From JAAXHB01 sp965221635 (GTDB taxonomy: Bacteria > Actinomycetota > Acidimicrobiia > Acidimicrobiales > Aldehydirespiratoraceae): a stretch of 64,000 nucleotides of DNA. Shown here piece after piece: positions 44,243 to 52,982 of this stretch. The notes below the pieces were generated by a model. It was not told the DNA's origin, did not search any database, and saw nothing but the letters and a program-made list of their open reading frames with translations. The DNA is taken from assembly GCA_965221635.1 (NCBI GenBank), contig OZ244902.1, positions 310,001 to 374,000 on the forward strand. Direction: 5' to 3'. Both the position numbers and the translations under genes were made by a program. How positions within the stretch are numbered: the first letter of the stretch is position 1; every line of letters begins with the position of its first letter.

Positions 44243-46345
44243 ATGTTACCCATCACGGCTAGGTGCCTCCTTGAGCGGCCGCTCGAAACGGCCTCTGTCA
44301 ATCGACTCGCGATCGCTGAGTCTTGGCGCAAGGAAGTGCATAGCCCTGCGACGCATGTGCAGAAGTGGTGGGCTCAGCGTCTTGGAGTGGTCAATCGGTA
44401 CCTACTGATGACCGCGACCTCCTCATCTCAAGCGGAACTAGGACGACTCAGCCGAGGGGAAAAGGATCTCGGCGGTCTAATTGTGTACGACCCGTTCTGT
44501 GGTTCGGGTGGAGTCTTGCTCGAGGCTGCCAAGCTCGGAGCGCAGGTGATCGGTCGCGACATCAACCCAGTCGCGATACTTGCGACGAGGCAGGCCCTCC
44601 AAGGCTGGAACGCTCGCGAACTGGAGCGAGGACTTGAACTCATCTCGGAATTCTGCGGGAATGAACTCACCGAACTCTATGCCGATAGCGACGGACGCGT
44701 GATCCGTGGCTACTTCTGGGTCGCCATTGCAGCATGCAGTGTCTGCGACGAGCGGGTTGACTTGTTCCACCGGCACGTCTTCGCACAACACGCGTATCCC
44801 AAGAGGCACCCTCTCGCACACGGTATCTGTCGCTCGTGTGGCGAGGTGGTGACAGTCGACCTGTCAAAGGATGAGGTCATCTTGTGCCCTTCATGCTCTT
44901 CGGTGACCCCATTCCGCGGGCCGGTGCGGAGTGGTCAAGGCACCACTGGAACGCAATTCCAGTGCGTGGCTGGCCACACAACTAGGCTTGCCCCGAGCGT
45001 GGAGACTAATCCAATTGGCTATCGGATGTACGCGAAGCTGTATGAGGAGGAGGGTGTGCGGAGATACGCTCGCACGACGGAAGCAGATGACTACGCCTTC
45101 AGGTGTGCTAGCGCAAGGCTACATCAACTCGGCTCCAGGATTGTGCAACCGTATGGTTGGCTAGAGCCCGGCAAGACCACAAATCAGGTCATGCGCGTAG
45201 GCCTAGGAGAATGGCGAGACTTCTACAATGACCGACAGTTGCTTGCCCTGGGGCTGATCGCCACCGCTATTCGGGACCTCAAGATCGGCTCAGCCGAACG
45301 CGAGGCGCTTGCGGCAGCCTTTTCCAAGTCGGTCGAATACAACAACATGCTCTGTTCATACAAAGGAGAAGGCACTGGGGCGGTTCGCGGTGCCTTCCAC
45401 AACCACACGCTTCAGTTCGAGCGAATGCCTTATGAGGCCAACCCGTGGTCAATGGCGTCTGGTGGTTTCCTTGCAAGCTACAGACGACTGAGGAAGACGT
45501 TGGACTACAAGACAGAGCCAGTTGATCTAAGGATTGCCGATGGCAAGGTCGAGCGCGTCATCGGCATGTCGGCCCCGGTGCTGTTGGACATCACGGACTC
45601 GGCCGAGATCGGTCCTAACCTGGCCTCAGTGACGTGTGGGGACTCCGGTCAATTTGCCATCCCGGACTCCTCTGTTGACGTCGTGTTGACCGATCCACCT
45701 CACTTCAACAAAGTGAACTATTCTGAACTTGCCGATTTTTTCCATGCGTGGCTCACTCAGATCAAGCCCTTCGCCGGATACTCCCAGACCCGCACAACCC
45801 GCAGCACGCTTGAAGTGCAGGACCAAAGCTCCAATTCGTTCGAACATGGACTAACCAGGGTATGGAAGGAGGTAACGCGCTCCCTCAAGGCGAATGGCAT
45901 TGCCATCTTCAGCTTCCACCATCGAGAAGCAAATTGCTGGAAGGCATGCATGAACTCCCTGCGATCCGCAGACCTATGCGTAACGTACCTTGAGATGATC
46001 AAGGCAGAGATGACCACAAGCCTGAGCAAGAAGAACCAAGCATCTCCGCATTCCATGGATGTCCTTGTGATCTGTCGTAAACAACACCTTGCCAAGCCGC
46101 TCGCGAGCGATGTGGAGAGCGCTCTGGTCCACGCCCGAAGCCGGATTCGCTCCCTTGAACAGAGCGGCGTTGCAGCATTGCCCTGCGACGGACGATCGAT
46201 AGTGCTTGCCTCGGTTCTCAGCCTTCTCACGAATAGTTGGCTTGATGCCAATGCCGATGAGCTTGTGGACGTTGCCAGAACCAAGGCGCTCGAAATCGAA
46301 GAAGAGTTAGCCATACGCCATAGCCCTGTAGCGTGCGTGGCTTAG
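44243..46345 (+). CDS. COG1743/DUF1156-type zinc-ribbon DNA methylase of defence cluster
   Basis: 700 residues. The N-terminus fits the DUF1156 start: ERPLETASVNRLAIAESWRK then THVQKWWAQRLG. The SAM motif YDPFCGSGG is at residues 82-90 and the catalytic DPPHF at 484-488. Between them is an insertion with at least five paired cysteines (CSVCDE, CRSCGE, CPSCSS) that should bind zinc. It should methylate DNA, probably adenine N6. ATG 44243; a TAGAAT sequence at 44231-44236 is a possible -10 box placing transcription near the start codon. Codon use is less GC-biased than in the core genes. It is the first of four same-strand genes resembling DISARM. Confidence 0.8.
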   Translation: MLPITARCLLERPLETASVNRLAIAESWRKEVHSPATHVQKWWAQRLGVVNRYLLMTATSSSQAELGRLSRGEKDLGGLIVYDPFCGSGGVLLEAAKLGAQVIGRDINPVAILATRQALQGWNARELERGLELISEFCGNELTELYADSDGRVIRGYFWVAIAACSVCDERVDLFHRHVFAQHAYPKRHPLAHGICRSCGEVVTVDLSKDEVILCPSCSSVTPFRGPVRSGQGTTGTQFQCVAGHTTRLAPSVETNPIGYRMYAKLYEEEGVRRYARTTEADDYAFRCASARLHQLGSRIVQPYGWLEPGKTTNQVMRVGLGEWRDFYNDRQLLALGLIATAIRDLKIGSAEREALAAAFSKSVEYNNMLCSYKGEGTGAVRGAFHNHTLQFERMPYEANPWSMASGGFLASYRRLRKTLDYKTEPVDLRIADGKVERVIGMSAPVLLDITDSAEIGPNLASVTCGDSGQFAIPDSSVDVVLTDPPHFNKVNYSELADFFHAWLTQIKPFAGYSQTRTTRSTLEVQDQSSNSFEHGLTRVWKEVTRSLKANGIAIFSFHHREANCWKACMNSLRSADLCVTYLEMIKAEMTTSLSKKNQASPHSMDVLVICRKQHLAKPLASDVESALVHARSRIRSLEQSGVAALPCDGRSIVLASVLSLLTNSWLDANADELVDVARTKALEIEEELAIRHSPVACVA

Positions 46346-46360
46346 AATGACCATTCTAAG
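46341..46360. terminator. Palindrome at the end of the methylase gene
   Basis: CTTAGAAT, loop GACC, ATTCTAAG: an 8-bp perfect stem that includes the methylase stop codon. No T-run follows. It could end transcription, stabilise the mRNA or be an operator for the downstream genes. Confidence 0.4.
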
Positions 46361-47110
46361 TGGTCAGCCCGCGGTGTGGGTAGTGTGGAGGGGGGTGGGT
46401 TATCGCTTGTTCAGGTTTTGGCGGCGTGGCGTCCTCTTGACTACCGGAATTGCCATTTCGGGGAGCCACAGCATCAATAGGCCGTTGCGACCACAGACCG
46501 TGCAGTCAGGTTACCGTGGCGCGACTCCAAGCCGTCGTTGACCACCACGGTCGAGACGCAAGTTTCGACAACCCCTGCCCGTGGATTGTTCAGTGCTCTC
46601 ACCGTCCTCCTCAGCAGGGCGGAAGCACCCTATGGGATTCAGGCCCAGTGAGCGGCATGAGCGCGGCAGGTGCTCTCACACAGGGGCGCTGCATGCCTTA
46701 CTTGTTCCTGTCAGCCCGACCCACCACGGGGGCGTGGCCAGTCGTCAAGTCTACTATCGTCCGCTGTTTCTGGGGTCACTACCAGCGAGCCGAACTGACT
46801 GCGGTCTGCGGCGTTGGCGGTCACAGCGCCGATGGGCACAGAGGGCCGATACGCATAACGTCGGCTGGCACCGTTCACAGCCCCCGTGATCGTGCAGCCA
46901 GGTTTACCGCCATCTTCGCCAAGGACGTTCCGTCGGATGGGCTCAACGGCGCACAAGCCGCCTTGTCCTCCAACGAATTTGGCGGATTGGGCTCTCCAAG
47001 GGTCGGCACCCGTAGCGTCGCCGACCATCCTCCGATGTGCGTTCCTGCTCCCCTGGGCGTGTCACACCCCAACGTATAGTAGGTCTTGATGCGCTCACAG
47101 AGGTTCTCCC
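46361..47110. other. 750-bp region with no convincing gene inside defence cluster
   Basis: Several open frames exist on both strands (the longest at 46450-47079), but their translations are Arg/Pro/Cys-rich and unlike proteins. A TATAGT at 47075-47080 could be a -10 box for the next gene, whose GTG start at 47111 follows an AGAGG eight bases upstream. The region could hold a small RNA, a leader or a degraded gene. Confidence 0.4.
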
Positions 47111-49477
47111 GTGACCTGGATCGATGACCTCGTTCCCGCAAGCGCGGACTCCTTTCCGACCCTGAGTCTTGTCTGTTCCGCGCAAGTCACGGACGCTGGC
47201 AAACTCGTCTCGCTCGGCGGAGTCGATCAGAGCTGTGCAGGTCTGGCCTACCACCTCTTGCGAACTCCGCACGGAACCGGGCTGGTTGTCCAGTTCCCTC
47301 GCGGCAGACACGAAGCAGCGGTTCTTCTCGGCTGCTTGGTGCAGTTGATGCGGCTAGCACGTGGGAGAACACCTGATGCCAAATTTACGACCTTCTCAGG
47401 ACCTGTGGTCGTAGTGGGTACGGACACTCTCGTCCACAAGCGCCTTGCCCGGATACGGATCGCAAACCAACCAACGGATCGGGCTCTGCACGCTGGCCGG
47501 ATCTGCAGCGATGGACGAAGTGTCGACTTCGACGGTGCCATTCATGAGAGGGCCGCAGATGGTCTGCTCTACCTCAACACACGGGTTGGATGGCCCCGAC
47601 TGCGGTACGGCCTCAACACAGGCGTCGTTATTGTCGATCGGTGCAGCTTTTCGTCAGCAAACATTCTTGGTCGCGCACTCGCGTGGGCGCGCGGGCATGG
47701 TGCCCGCAACGTGATAGTCGTTGCCGAAGTTGGAGACGAGAACACCATTGATCAGGTTAAGCTCACCTGGGGTGAAGAGCTTTGTGTGTGGCCCTGGACA
47801 AATGATATGATCGCAGATTGCCTGGCCACATTGGGCACCCACGAGCACACTTCAATATTGTCGGCCAATGGGTTGCGTAGCTTCCCACAAAGGTATGACG
47901 TTATTCGGGCCGATGCTGCTGACATCGAAGACACGAGCACGAGAGTACGAACTGCGCTGAACACTGCTGCAAAGTTGAAGAGAGAACTTCCGCCGTCCCT
48001 CCATGTAGCGCGACGCCTTTTCTATGGCCTGGTCCAACTCACCGGTCAAATGGAGACCTACAACCTTCACAGTGCTCTTGATCACAGAACGTCAGCGCTG
48101 TCGACGCTGAAATATCGTCTGAAAGGAGAGGGTGACCCACAAGTCGGCGCAGAGTGGAATCAGTATTACATGACCAAATGGAATGACCTGCGCCTAGATT
48201 TGCTGGAACTATATGAAATGCTCAAGCAAGACAACCCAAAGTTCTTGGGAGTTGCCCTTGCCATCGAGTGGATCCGTCGTCAGCACAGAACGGCACCCAT
48301 CTGTATCCGAGTTCCCAGCGAAGCGGCAGGAACCGCTTTGGAGGAGGACATCCAGGAGCTGATACCAGAGTGGCCAATCGACAATGAGTCCTTGAGGTGG
48401 GCAACCTGGAGCGAGCGGATGGAATGGTGTACGGAGAATCGATTCGAGATCCTGACAACGTCGCCCCCTCCCGCACGCTTCGGACTTCTGTGGTCTCGCG
48501 AAGCAATCCAGCAGGTACTTGTTCTGTACGGCTTCGAGTTGGCTAGTGTCAGGCATCGAGTCCAACACAGCAATGACCTCGCCATTCGCCGGCTAAAGCA
48601 CTGTCGCCGCCAGTTCGGTCTAGGTGGCCTTCCCCTCCTGGGATCCGAATCGAAATTTCGAGAAGTGGTCGAGTTCGCTTCGGACGCCCGGGAGCGGCCT
48701 GAGGTGGACCTCACGGTGGACCTGGACGTCATGTTCTTCGACAGCGAGGGGCCAGATGAGCAAGTACCAAGCCAATTCGGTGACGATGTAGGATCAGCAT
48801 CAGTGGTCCCTGTGGTGTTGGAGCCCGATGGTGCTCGCTGGATGATTCGGTGCGATGCGCAGGTAGAGGTTATCAAGGCACAAAAGGTAATGTATTTACC
48901 TTTAATGTCATTGGTCCCCGGAACAACTGTTGTGGTACCTCAGGGAGACGGCCGCGACGAACTCTTCGCCCGACTCGTTACCGCAACAAACCAATCCCAG
49001 GATCTTCGAGCATTTGACGTCATGTTCACAAGGTGGCGACGAGCCTGTTTGACGGCCTACTACAAGGCAGGCTCATGGGCCGCTCTGGGTCTGCGTATGG
49101 AGGCAGCCGGTTGTCAAGTGACATCGCAGTCGCCCCGGACGTGGGCTACGGGTGATGTACTCGGTCCCAATGATCCAGAGGACATTGAGCGGATCGGAAG
49201 ACTTGCTGGCGACCCGTTTGTCGAGCAACAGTATCAGCGGATCCACGCCGCCGTACGCCAGGTGCGTTCTCTGCACATGAGACTGGGCTCGCTGCTTAGC
49301 GCGGCAATGGCAGAGGCAGTCGCAGGTGGCGGCAGCAATCTTGAGAAGCTAAGGGAGCTACTTGGCGGCATTGATCCTTCGGAACTGCTCGATGAATTCG
49401 AGCTGCGAGTCGTTCGCGCATTAGGCGAACCCACCGAAGTCCCAAGTCATTGCGTTAGGAAGGTTATCAAGCCATGA
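47111..49477 (+). CDS. DrmE-like DISARM protein
   Basis: 788 residues starting GTG ACC TGG (TWIDDLVPAS). There is no strong catalytic motif. The N-terminal half contains hydrophobic segments GLVVQFPRGRHEAAVLLGCL and VVVGTDTLVHKRLARIRIAN, the latter within an alpha/beta-looking region; the C-terminal ~130 residues are helical (WAALGLRMEAAGC, ATGDVLGPNDPEDIERIG, RIHAAVRQVRSLHMRLGSLL). Size and position just before the helicase, with an ATGA overlap, match DrmE of class 2 DISARM, and the GDVLGPNDPEDI segment looks like the DrmE C-terminus from memory. The assignment rests more on position than on motifs. Its role in DISARM is not known. Confidence 0.55.
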   Translation: MTWIDDLVPASADSFPTLSLVCSAQVTDAGKLVSLGGVDQSCAGLAYHLLRTPHGTGLVVQFPRGRHEAAVLLGCLVQLMRLARGRTPDAKFTTFSGPVVVVGTDTLVHKRLARIRIANQPTDRALHAGRICSDGRSVDFDGAIHERAADGLLYLNTRVGWPRLRYGLNTGVVIVDRCSFSSANILGRALAWARGHGARNVIVVAEVGDENTIDQVKLTWGEELCVWPWTNDMIADCLATLGTHEHTSILSANGLRSFPQRYDVIRADAADIEDTSTRVRTALNTAAKLKRELPPSLHVARRLFYGLVQLTGQMETYNLHSALDHRTSALSTLKYRLKGEGDPQVGAEWNQYYMTKWNDLRLDLLELYEMLKQDNPKFLGVALAIEWIRRQHRTAPICIRVPSEAAGTALEEDIQELIPEWPIDNESLRWATWSERMEWCTENRFEILTTSPPPARFGLLWSREAIQQVLVLYGFELASVRHRVQHSNDLAIRRLKHCRRQFGLGGLPLLGSESKFREVVEFASDARERPEVDLTVDLDVMFFDSEGPDEQVPSQFGDDVGSASVVPVVLEPDGARWMIRCDAQVEVIKAQKVMYLPLMSLVPGTTVVVPQGDGRDELFARLVTATNQSQDLRAFDVMFTRWRRACLTAYYKAGSWAALGLRMEAAGCQVTSQSPRTWATGDVLGPNDPEDIERIGRLAGDPFVEQQYQRIHAAVRQVRSLHMRLGSLLSAAMAEAVAGGGSNLEKLRELLGGIDPSELLDEFELRVVRALGEPTEVPSHCVRKVIKP

Positions 49478-52400
49478 GCACAGATGTAGCGCCGGCACCT
49501 GACGTCGCTCGCGACGAACTCCGCCTCGTCACGGAAACAGCATCTGAGGTAAAGGAACTCCTCACTGACCGTGAGGGTGGCAGACATGCTCCACCCTGGG
49601 AGCCAAGACAGAATGTCGTCGTTGGCGTGTTACCATCGACAGTGTCGCCACCCCCGCTCGTCGCTAGTACTGACTTCGATGCCGGAGCTGATGATAAACC
49701 ACTGAGTGATCAAGAGATAATAGAAGCTAGCATCGATGACGTTCTCAGTGGAGATAGCAAGAATAGCCCCAGTATCGGCATGACCTTCGTTGTCAAGAGT
49801 CCAGGACCGATCACCGTGCGGGCATCAATAGATCTTGCCATATACGTCGAGGAATACGCAACGCTTGAAGAACTCCGAGCCCACAACGCACTCAACGCCG
49901 ACGTCGCCGGATTCGAGCCTAGCTCTGCCGACGCGTTGAGCCTGAATGCCAATGCGAAGGGAACCCACAAGGGAAGATTGGTCGCGGTACTTGGTGCCTG
50001 GCGCCGACTCTCCCTAGCCTTCTCGGATTTGGAGCTTCGTATCAATCAGGATGAGAGCCAGGTAGTCGTCGAGCAACCCCTCACAGACATCATCAAGCAG
50101 GCCATAGACGCACATTTTGCACGACCCATGGCCGCACGCCCATTCTCCACTCGCACTCGCACAGTTTCGCCGAACGATCTAGTTGACCATTCAACCTATC
50201 TGGCTGCGCTTCGCGCCAACCAAGATCCGAACTATCAGCCAATTTACCCGCGAGTCTGTTTAGTAGGGTTCGCGCAACCACTCAAGCAGGACAAATCACT
50301 CGTAAATGTCTCTATCCTGAACCGCAGTATCCTTGGCGACCATCCGTTCCAGGACATGTACATTTATGATTGCCGCCTGCGTGTCACTGTGACCCCACCG
50401 ACTCAACTGCAGAAGCAACGCTTCCTCTTGGCACCACGGGATTACCGTTTCGAGGACGTGGTCGACGTCTGGGGTCAGGGCAACGGATGTGTAGTGACCC
50501 GCAGCGACTCGGGAGAATTGATAGCCGAAACACTCCCCATATACAAGCAGCCCGTGGTCGAGCCACGTAAGGACCACGTGACACCTGCCAGGTGGAAGAT
50601 CCTCGCTACCGACCCCGATTCCGTGCTTGACTCAATCGAATCCGCCATGAAGGACTACCTCGGACAGTGGGATGACTTTATCCGAACCTCTGTGCCCAGC
50701 GTTGCCGAAGAGTCTTCATTGGGCCGCGCGCGATTCATGCAGGAGATTGAGAGATTCCAACTGGGTCGCCGCGCCATGCGCGTCGACTCGCGCCTTCGAA
50801 GAGCCTTCTGTCTAGCAAATCAAGCATTCTGTGCTGTGAACGCCAACAAGGATTACGACAGTTGGCACCTCTTTCAGATCGTCTACTTGGTGACGCATCT
50901 GCCGGATTTGGCAGCTCGCGAGTTCGTCAACGAACCGCTCTTCCGTCAGGAGCTGGACTATGCAGACGTGCTTTGGGTCCCCACCGGAGGCGGAAAGACT
51001 GAAGCGTATCTCGGACTGATCGTCACAGCACTGTTCTACGACAGACTTCGAGGTAAGTCGAAGGGTGTAACAGCCTGGTTGAAGTTTCCTCTTCGGATGT
51101 TATCTGTGCAGCAACTGACGAGGGTGCTGCGAGTTCTCATTGCGGCCGAAGAAATCAGATGTGAACAGCTTCAAACTACCGGAGAACCATTCGAACTTGG
51201 CTACCTTGTGGGTGGAAGCAACACCCCCAACAGTCTAGAATGGGCCCGAGAGTGGTGGCCAGGGTTCGCAGCAGCAGCAGAAGCCGAGAGCGGTGCGTTC
51301 GACCGGAGGCGTCTCGTGGCCGAATGCCCATTTTGCGACGAAGAGCAGATTGGCATCGACATTGATCAGCGTAATCGTCGACTGCTTCACACATGTCGAG
51401 CGTGTGGCAGGATACTACCTCTCCATATGAGCGACGAGGAAATCTTTCGTTTCATGCCTTCCGTGCTGGTTGGGACGGTGGACAAACTGACGGGATTGGC
51501 TTGGTTTGGCGAGTTCGTTCAGTTTTCCCACGGCGCACGGTGGCGTTGCCCCGATCATGGGTACTTTACGTTCAAGAACGGTGGTCGCTGCATCGTCGGG
51601 GCCTCGTGTGCGTCCAGACCCAGTGGTTACGAACGAGAGGAGCCATGGTACGATCCAGTGCCGGCATTTATTATCCAAGACGAAATGCACCTCCTCAAGG
51701 AGGAGTTGGGCACCTTCGACGCACACTACGAGGGGACGCTGGCTGAGCTCCAAACACGTGCAGGCATAAACATGCCATCCAAGATCCTCGCCGCCTCTGC
51801 GACGATCGAACAGTACGAGGATCAGTTGCGCCAAGTATACGGGCGGAAGCCCAGGAGCTTTCCATCATCAGGGTATCAGCGCACCAAGAGCTTCTACTCA
51901 GAGGAGAAAGCTAGTAGCCGGCGGATTTACCTTGGCGTCTTGCCACATTACCGCCGCAAGGCCGACGTGGCCGGAATGATTCAGCGACGTATGCTGTCCC
52001 ACATAGCGGCTCAGCAAGACCGGAGCCAGCGTATCGCCACCATTGAAGCTCATTCCCATCTGAAGCAGCTCTTGTTCAACTATGAATTGTCGCTCGCGTA
52101 TGTTAACTCCAAAATCCATGGCGACCAGATCGCAGACGATTTACGAGAACTTGCCGAGAGCTTTGTTGATCGCCATCAAGATAACGTTGCCATGCGCGTT
52201 CTGACCGGTGACTCTGTGATCGCTGAACTAGCAGAACCGATCGGTCAGATCGAGAAGGATTCCCTTGATACACCTAGATCTGAGCGGATACGTGCACTGG
52301 TTGGCACATCTGTCATTTCACATGGCGTCGACCTCGCACGGTTGAATATGCTCGTGATGGCGGGACTTCCTCCAACCGTTGCCGACTACATACAGGCATC

Positions 52401-52968
52401 GAGCCGATCGGGCCGCACCCACGTTGGACTTGTCGTAACTGTGTTTGATACCTTCTCGAGACGGGAGCGATCGACATTCGTGAACTTTCTCAGCTTCCAC
52501 CGATTCCTTGATCGAATGGTCGCTCCCGTTCCCGTGAACAAGTATGCGTTCTTCGGGGCACAGAGGACATTGCCTGGCATCGTCGTAGCACTGCTTTGGG
52601 ATCTATCAATCGATTCCAATTTCTCGGGACCCGTAGAAGGCATAAAGCGCACTAGGACGCTTGCACCGTGGTGGCATGAGCATGATAGGGAACTAGAAGC
52701 CCTCATCGTTGAGCGACTGGACCGGTGCTACCGCTCCGTGGTGAAGGGTGTCAATGACAGCCTACTAGAGAACGAGCTAGTAGATCGTGTGCTTCTGCGA
52801 TGGAAGGAACATGAATTGAATTCGATGGTGCGCTTCAATCACGACAACCTAACCCAGTTATTCATGTCAAGAGTGCTCACTAGCTTCCGGGATGTAGACG
52901 ATCCGGTCGGCTTCAGCGCAATGCCCCTGACCGCAGACGCCATCGAGCGCCTAGCATCTGCGTCCTAG
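49474..52968 (+). CDS. DrmA-like helicase of DISARM system
   Basis: 1164 residues, starting ATG 49474 in an ATGA overlap with the preceding gene. Helicase motifs: Walker A PTGGGKT (residues 503-509), DEMH box (736-739) in FIIQDEMHLLKEELG, SASATIEQYEDQ motif III-like, and motif VI QASSRSGR (974-981). Two zinc-binding segments lie between, CPFCDEEQIG/CRACGRIL and CPDHGYFTF/CIVGASC. The N-terminal ~450 residues precede the motor and match the DrmA layout. In DISARM, DrmA and DrmB load at phage DNA with 5' overhangs and obstruct it. Transcribed with the gene before and, 14 bp on, the DUF1998 gene. Confidence 0.85.
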   Translation: MSTDVAPAPDVARDELRLVTETASEVKELLTDREGGRHAPPWEPRQNVVVGVLPSTVSPPPLVASTDFDAGADDKPLSDQEIIEASIDDVLSGDSKNSPSIGMTFVVKSPGPITVRASIDLAIYVEEYATLEELRAHNALNADVAGFEPSSADALSLNANAKGTHKGRLVAVLGAWRRLSLAFSDLELRINQDESQVVVEQPLTDIIKQAIDAHFARPMAARPFSTRTRTVSPNDLVDHSTYLAALRANQDPNYQPIYPRVCLVGFAQPLKQDKSLVNVSILNRSILGDHPFQDMYIYDCRLRVTVTPPTQLQKQRFLLAPRDYRFEDVVDVWGQGNGCVVTRSDSGELIAETLPIYKQPVVEPRKDHVTPARWKILATDPDSVLDSIESAMKDYLGQWDDFIRTSVPSVAEESSLGRARFMQEIERFQLGRRAMRVDSRLRRAFCLANQAFCAVNANKDYDSWHLFQIVYLVTHLPDLAAREFVNEPLFRQELDYADVLWVPTGGGKTEAYLGLIVTALFYDRLRGKSKGVTAWLKFPLRMLSVQQLTRVLRVLIAAEEIRCEQLQTTGEPFELGYLVGGSNTPNSLEWAREWWPGFAAAAEAESGAFDRRRLVAECPFCDEEQIGIDIDQRNRRLLHTCRACGRILPLHMSDEEIFRFMPSVLVGTVDKLTGLAWFGEFVQFSHGARWRCPDHGYFTFKNGGRCIVGASCASRPSGYEREEPWYDPVPAFIIQDEMHLLKEELGTFDAHYEGTLAELQTRAGINMPSKILAASATIEQYEDQLRQVYGRKPRSFPSSGYQRTKSFYSEEKASSRRIYLGVLPHYRRKADVAGMIQRRMLSHIAAQQDRSQRIATIEAHSHLKQLLFNYELSLAYVNSKIHGDQIADDLRELAESFVDRHQDNVAMRVLTGDSVIAELAEPIGQIEKDSLDTPRSERIRALVGTSVISHGVDLARLNMLVMAGLPPTVADYIQASSRSGRTHVGLVVTVFDTFSRRERSTFVNFLSFHRFLDRMVAPVPVNKYAFFGAQRTLPGIVVALLWDLSIDSNFSGPVEGIKRTRTLAPWWHEHDRELEALIVERLDRCYRSVVKGVNDSLLENELVDRVLLRWKEHELNSMVRFNHDNLTQLFMSRVLTSFRDVDDPVGFSAMPLTADAIERLASAS

Positions 52969-52982
52969 CACCTGGTGTTATC

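Noticed and set aside
44243..46345. Calling the methylase DrmMI or DrmMII
   Set aside because: Its DUF1156 start, internal zinc ribbons and widely spaced motifs I and IV do not match what is known of the DISARM methylases.
46450..47079. 209-codon frame in the gap of the defence cluster
   Set aside because: Composition is unlike a protein (many Cys, Arg, Pro), no start signal is evident, and competing frames exist on the other strand.
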